Source: Halioglobus sp. (GTDB taxonomy: Bacteria; Pseudomonadota; Gammaproteobacteria; Pseudomonadales; Halieaceae). From it: 64,000 nucleotides of DNA. The DNA lies in contig PABK01000035.1 of the NCBI GenBank assembly GCA_002699145.1, positions 124,001-188,000 on the forward strand, given 5' to 3'. The notes under the pieces were generated by a model. It saw only the letters and a program-made list of their open reading frames with translations. It was not told the origin of the DNA and ran no database searches. Below are positions 62,985-64,000 of this stretch, piece by piece (positions within the stretch are counted from its first letter, which is position 1; each line of letters opens with the position of its first letter). The translations under genes and the position numbers were made by a program.

Positions 62985-63464
62985 TCAGTAAAGATAGTTG
63001 TCGGACTTGTACTCGTCGTGGCAGGCCTTGCAGGTCTTGCCGGTGTCCTGGATGGCCGCGGCGATGGCCTTGCGCTCGCCGCCGGCGACCGCGGCCTGCA
63101 GCGCCACGGACGCCTCGCGCAGGTCCTGCAGTTTCGCGTCGAAGTCCGCGCGGTTTTCCCAGATCTCCGGTTTGGCGCGGGTGGTGCCCTGCTCGCTGCC
63201 GGGTGAGAACCCGCGCGAGATGTCCATCGCGGTCAGCTGTTCCAGCTGCTCCGACCAGGTGGCCAGGCGCTGCTCGTCCCAGGGCATCTCGCCCTTGAGC
63301 ATGGATACCATGGGGCCGAAGTTCATCGCCACCATGGCAAACCAGGACTGGCGGTAGGACTGCAGGGTCTCCTCCTCGACGAAGTGGGAGGTCGCCAGTG
63401 GCGAGGCGAGAAGTCCCGCCGCCAGGGCAGTGATGGCGAGCGTTTTGCGCAGGGGTTGGGGCAT
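62985..63464 (-). CDS. Cytochrome c' family protein
   Basis: The start at 63464 gives a signal peptide (MPQPLRKTLAITALAAGLLA). The 159-residue helical product ends with the heme site DTGKTCKACHDEYKSDNYLY (CxxCH near the C-terminus, as cytochrome c' requires). It binds NO and other gases in the periplasm. It faces the cytochrome b561/GFA operon convergently, and these two cytochromes are often neighbours. Confidence 0.9.
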   Translation of the reverse strand: MPQPLRKTLAITALAAGLLASPLATSHFVEEETLQSYRQSWFAMVAMNFGPMVSMLKGEMPWDEQRLATWSEQLEQLTAMDISRGFSPGSEQGTTRAKPEIWENRADFDAKLQDLREASVALQAAVAGGERKAIAAAIQDTGKTCKACHDEYKSDNYLY

Positions 63465-63655
63465 TGCCGGCTCCTTGAAAACCAGGGATGAAAGAACGGT
63501 CAGTTTAGGGTGCCAGGCCCGCCGGGGGCAAGGGCGGGGCGGCCCCTGCATCACGACCAACATGTTAAACCTCGGCCCGCTAAAGGAAAGGGCGCGGGCT
63601 GACTTGCCAGTCGATTAGGCTACCATGGCGCCATCGTATGAACAGGTAGCCGGCA

Positions 63656-64000
63656 ATGGGCGCAGAGCAGCAGTGGGATTACAGTTTCGACGTGGTGGTG
63701 GTCGGCTCCGGCAACGGCGGCATGACCGCCGCGCTGTGCTGTTACGAGATGGGTGTCAAGGACGTGCTGCTGGTGGAAAAATCGGACCGTTTCGGCGGCA
63801 CCAGTTCCATCTCCGGCGGCGGCGTGTGGATTCCCTGTAATCGCTACGCCAGGGCGGCGGGCGCCGAGGATTCCGTGGACAAGGCGCGCACCTACCTGCG
63901 CCAGCTCATCACCGAGGAGGAGGTGCCCGACTACCAGCTCGACGCCTACCTGGAAAACGGCCCGAAAATGGTCGACTTCCTGCACGAGCGCACACGCGTG
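63656..64000 (+). CDS. FAD-dependent oxidoreductase, 3-ketosteroid dehydrogenase-like, 5' part
   Basis: The gene starts at ATG 63656 and runs off the window. The 115 visible residues begin MGAEQQWDYSFDVVVVGSGN and include GGMTAALCCYEMGVKDVLLV and EKSDRFGGTSSISGGGVWIP. The GxGxxG FAD loop and the GGTS...GGG(V)WIP stretch are hallmarks of 3-ketosteroid-delta1-dehydrogenases and the fumarate-reductase-like flavoproteins. The catalytic tyrosines are not visible. In a region rich in acyl-CoA genes, a steroid substrate is plausible but unproven. Confidence 0.8.
   Translation, partial: MGAEQQWDYSFDVVVVGSGNGGMTAALCCYEMGVKDVLLVEKSDRFGGTSSISGGGVWIPCNRYARAAGAEDSVDKARTYLRQLITEEEVPDYQLDAYLENGPKMVDFLHERTRV

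Overview
The window is GC-rich, gene-dense DNA from a free-living gammaproteobacterium. The best fit is a marine, aerobic lineage such as the Halieaceae/Cellvibrionales, although no marker in the window proves this. Pointers are the long-form PurC, DUF3301, QueD, the RimB/RimK cluster, many lipoproteins, a TonB receptor, and an unusual density of acyl-CoA genes (four crotonases, two CaiB/BaiF CoA-transferases, an AMP-ligase, a thiolase/DUF35 pair, malonyl-CoA decarboxylase).

Layout. 1-6435: tail of an FkbM-like gene, nitroreductase, dienoyl-CoA isomerase-like crotonase, a PpiC-like/HupE pair, a lipoprotein, an esterase, DUF3301 and a LysE exporter. 6436-6969: AT-rich spacer with a perfect DnaA-box palindrome. 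6970-9240: queD, tRNA-Val and tRNA-Asp behind a consensus promoter, then a small accessory island with a decayed transposase and an HTH/nucleotidyltransferase pair that looks like a toxin-antitoxin module with two phased operators. 9265-13540: a modular lipoprotein with an SGNH-like domain, a UbiA prenyltransferase, a phosphoesterase lipoprotein and a Fur-box-controlled pair of unknown genes. 13720-25270: lipid and acyl-CoA genes under a TetR regulator, a second lipoprotein with the same N-terminal module, and a DUF35/thiolase pair. 25348-31147: a Ca/Na antiporter, a CorA-type channel, MscS and the rimB-rimK-desuccinylase operon.

31417-41118 holds a duplicated-domain protein of unknown function, a sugar epimerase and a complete L-rhamnose catabolic locus (bifunctional aldolase/dehydrogenase, isomerase, DeoR regulator, kinase). 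Its only transporter is an NCS1-type permease, not an ABC or RhaT system. 41134-43681 is a zone of gene decay: an SDR gene reduced to its first and last codons and a deleted luciferase-like monooxygenase flank an AMP-ligase. 43831-48995: CoA-transferase, amidohydrolase, two lipoproteins and malonyl-CoA decarboxylase.

48992-52459 encodes a Wolinella-type diheme fumarate reductase/succinate dehydrogenase in C-A-B order. All four heme histidines and the quinone-site Glu are kept, but the proton-path Glu is replaced by His. 52600-64000: lipA, TonB receptor, DUF3313 lipoprotein, truncated haemoglobin, purC, TSUP exporter, crotonase, a phosphatase-like/NUDIX/cytochrome b561 chain, a GFA protein, cytochrome c' and the start of a 3-ketosteroid-dehydrogenase-like flavoprotein.

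All family names come from reading translated sequences. No database search was possible.
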